The position numbers were made by a program, and so were the translations under genes. Below the pieces are notes generated by a model. The model was not told the DNA's origin. It saw only the letters and a list, made by a program, of their open reading frames with translations, and did not search any database. Shown in pieces: positions 55,953-57,260 of a DNA stretch of 57,260 bases. The first letter of the stretch is position 1, and every line of letters begins with the position of its first letter. This stretch comes from Spongospora subterranea (taxonomy: Eukaryota > Endomyxa > Phytomyxea > Plasmodiophorida > Plasmodiophoridae): the NCBI GenBank assembly GCA_900404475.1, contig OUQQ01000046.1:1-57260 (forward strand). The letters run 5' to 3'.

Positions 55953-56633
55953 GAGAACAGACTCGATAGTAGGTGATCTTCTACAGGTTTGGCGAGATGT
56001 CCGGGGAATTCCCACGGTGAATGGGAAACTCCGCATTGTTTGAGGGATATACTGATTGACTGCAGAATGACTGCTAATTGCGCTAATATTTATCCGTCAT
56101 GACTTACGGAGCGGAGCGCATCCGCACGTCCTTCTCCAACGTGGCGGGTGTCAACATGATCCAGTGTGGAAAACCAACAAATTATACATTTACGCATTTT
56201 GTCCTGATTTTTTAGCGTAATGGGGATTATTACAGCATGTGTGTATCCGATGCGGTGCTTCCTGTTGTGACGTCGTTGCCCACACGTGTAATAAATTTGG
56301 TTTACTATGATAAATCGGCATCGCCATCAATTAAAAGCGGCATTACCTAACCTAAACAAAACGACCCAGAGAGGTCAAAGTGTGCACAGTGATCAAGATT
56401 TGTTCATGATCAAGCTATGGGAAAACTTCTTCTCGTAAACAATAAGATAATCTGAACAAGGAGATGAACGTTCAATTGATAGCGTTTTTTTATATGACAA
56501 AAAGATAGGATATCTAAAATTCAATGTGTGTGGCTAATCAAAGCGTGCTCATTTTACTCTGTGAACTCGACTGTTAACATTTGCGCTTCGAACCGCCGCC
56601 AGTATTTAAGCCAGAATCGCCTATATCAATTAC
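55953..56633. other. Spacer, no gene seen
   Basis: Probable promoter of the small minus-strand membrane-protein gene. Contains an imperfect GC-rich palindrome (GCGGAGCGCATCCGC, about 56111-56125). No coding signal. Confidence 0.35.
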
Positions 56634-56771
56634 AAGCACAACGACGACCCCGATCAAGACCAAACCCAATGCCAACTCCGTTCGCTGGTTTTCGATATCG
56701 AGAAAGGCGGGAACAGCCAGCTGTATTTGATCGGGATTCAGGGGATTGGTCAGATCCGGCTCCACGATCTC
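56634..56771 (-). pseudogene. Duplicated fragment of the SLC35F first exon
   Basis: 138 bp nearly identical to 52538-52675, in the same orientation. On the minus strand it still reads EPDLTNPLNPDQIQLAVPAF through LGLVLIGVVVVL, then diverges into unrelated sequence without the donor site. It is a gene fragment without the rest of the transporter. Confidence 0.9.
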
Positions 56772-57081
56772 GCTGTACCATATGGAAATAATCGATCCTT
56801 GGGCATAGCCAGGGAGTGCGCCATGGCCTCATCTACCGTGCGTCAAGCAGGATTGCTCGACTCCAGGGAATGGCTAATACACAGATTGAATTTGGAACGG
56901 ATTCCAACGTGGAATTGCTACAAAGATCGTTTTGCAAATACATTTGCATCTGCATTTGAATTCGCGTTTGGCGTCTAAATAATGACTGTCAAAATGATTA
57001 TTGATGAAGAGAAGGCTGAAGTGGGTGCTGGGAGCCCCATTAATCTGGGTGACGATACGGCGAGGTCGGGCTGGTGACATC

Positions 57082-57260
57082 ATGGAAACCATAGCCGCGC
57101 CAAGGTTGGCCGAGAGGAACCATTTGGTGAAGTTCCTGGAGGAACTGGAAAGATATGATTTACATCTTGCTGATGCTGGAAGGTCCGACACAGCAAGAGA
57201 CGTCGTCACGATGATCGAGCCGGAGCACCTGGCCGTTATCGCTATACACGAACTGGATAG
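57082..57260 (+). CDS. Truncated reading frame at right edge
   Basis: Open from an ATG at 57082 to the window end: METIAAPRLAERNHLVKFLE, then about 28 residues, then EPEHLAVIAIHELD. The last part faintly resembles the N-terminal region of mitochondrial/phage-type RNA polymerase (plant RPOT has DADKLAVIVMHxM), but the match is too short to assign. The true start may lie upstream across an intron. Confidence 0.35.
   Translation, partial: METIAAPRLAERNHLVKFLEELERYDLHLADAGRSDTARDVVTMIEPEHLAVIAIHELD

Noticed and set aside
1..57260. CRISPR array, operon, ribosome-binding sites, bacterial terminators
   Set aside because: No regularly spaced short repeats were seen, and spliceosomal introns throughout show eukaryotic nuclear DNA, where these do not apply.

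Overview
The window is nuclear DNA from a flagellated, probably unicellular, eukaryote with a fairly compact genome. The evidence is: genes split by many introns of mostly 45-75 nt (two of 35 nt), usually with a CTAAC-like branch site and YAG acceptor; a complete inner-arm axonemal dynein heavy chain and a CCDC81-type ciliary protein; nuclear copies of a mitochondrial ATP synthase subunit, CTP synthase, ESCRT-III, Cu/Zn SOD and ELMOD; and remnants of PIF/Harbinger, hAT and LTR elements. I cannot place it to species. A flagellate amoebozoan, a zoosporic fungus relative or another free-living protist would all fit. Most genes had to be rebuilt by joining exons across introns by eye. Where I give exon junctions, the frame was checked arithmetically.

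Layout. 1-8,600: three tandem intronless genes (679, 3,772 and 6,734, + strand) for a secreted Pro/Ser-tailed family I do not recognise, each preceded by a repeated GTCGCGTCGG-containing upstream module. 8,970-9,330: RecQ-like helicase fragment. 10,081-11,427: intronless 7TM membrane protein. 11,618-11,858: long foldback. 12,702-15,103: five-exon, multi-TM LtaS-like sulfatase/phosphotransferase. 15,390-15,596 (-): mitochondrial ATP synthase epsilon. 15,990-18,900: transposon wreckage (PIF/Harbinger, hAT, a perfect 19-bp hairpin). 19,279-19,964: VPS20/CHMP6. 20,891-22,615: eleven-exon RING plus tandem-BRCT protein, a very compact BRCA1/BARD1-like gene. 22,786-24,354 (-): membrane-anchored protein kinase, divergent from the ten-exon CTP synthase (25,307-27,782). 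28,309-29,833: ELMO-domain Arf-GAP-like protein. 30,214-30,758 (-): small membrane protein. 31,198-31,917: six-exon Cu/Zn SOD, facing the 3' end of the roughly 14.7-kb dynein gene (about 47,131-32,346, -). 47,006-48,104 (-): CCDC81-like HU-domain protein, whose 3' end is entangled with the dynein 5' end. About 49,066-51,234 (-): acidic/coiled-coil protein. 51,418-52,845 (-): SLC35F-type transporter. 52,955-54,269: small LTR element with 5-bp target duplication. 55,365-55,952 (-): small type-I membrane protein. 56,634-56,771: near-identical copy of part of the SLC35F exon. 57,082-end: truncated reading frame.

Themes. Dynein heavy chain and CCDC81-like protein are adjacent axonemal genes. ESCRT-III, ELMOD and the SLC35F-like carrier are endomembrane/trafficking genes. 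SOD, CTP synthase and ATP synthase epsilon are housekeeping genes. The most unusual items are the tandem secreted family with its repeated upstream module, the compact BRCA1/BARD1-like gene, the LtaS-like enzyme, the dynein/CCDC81 junction, the exon-fragment duplication and the gag-protease-only LTR element.
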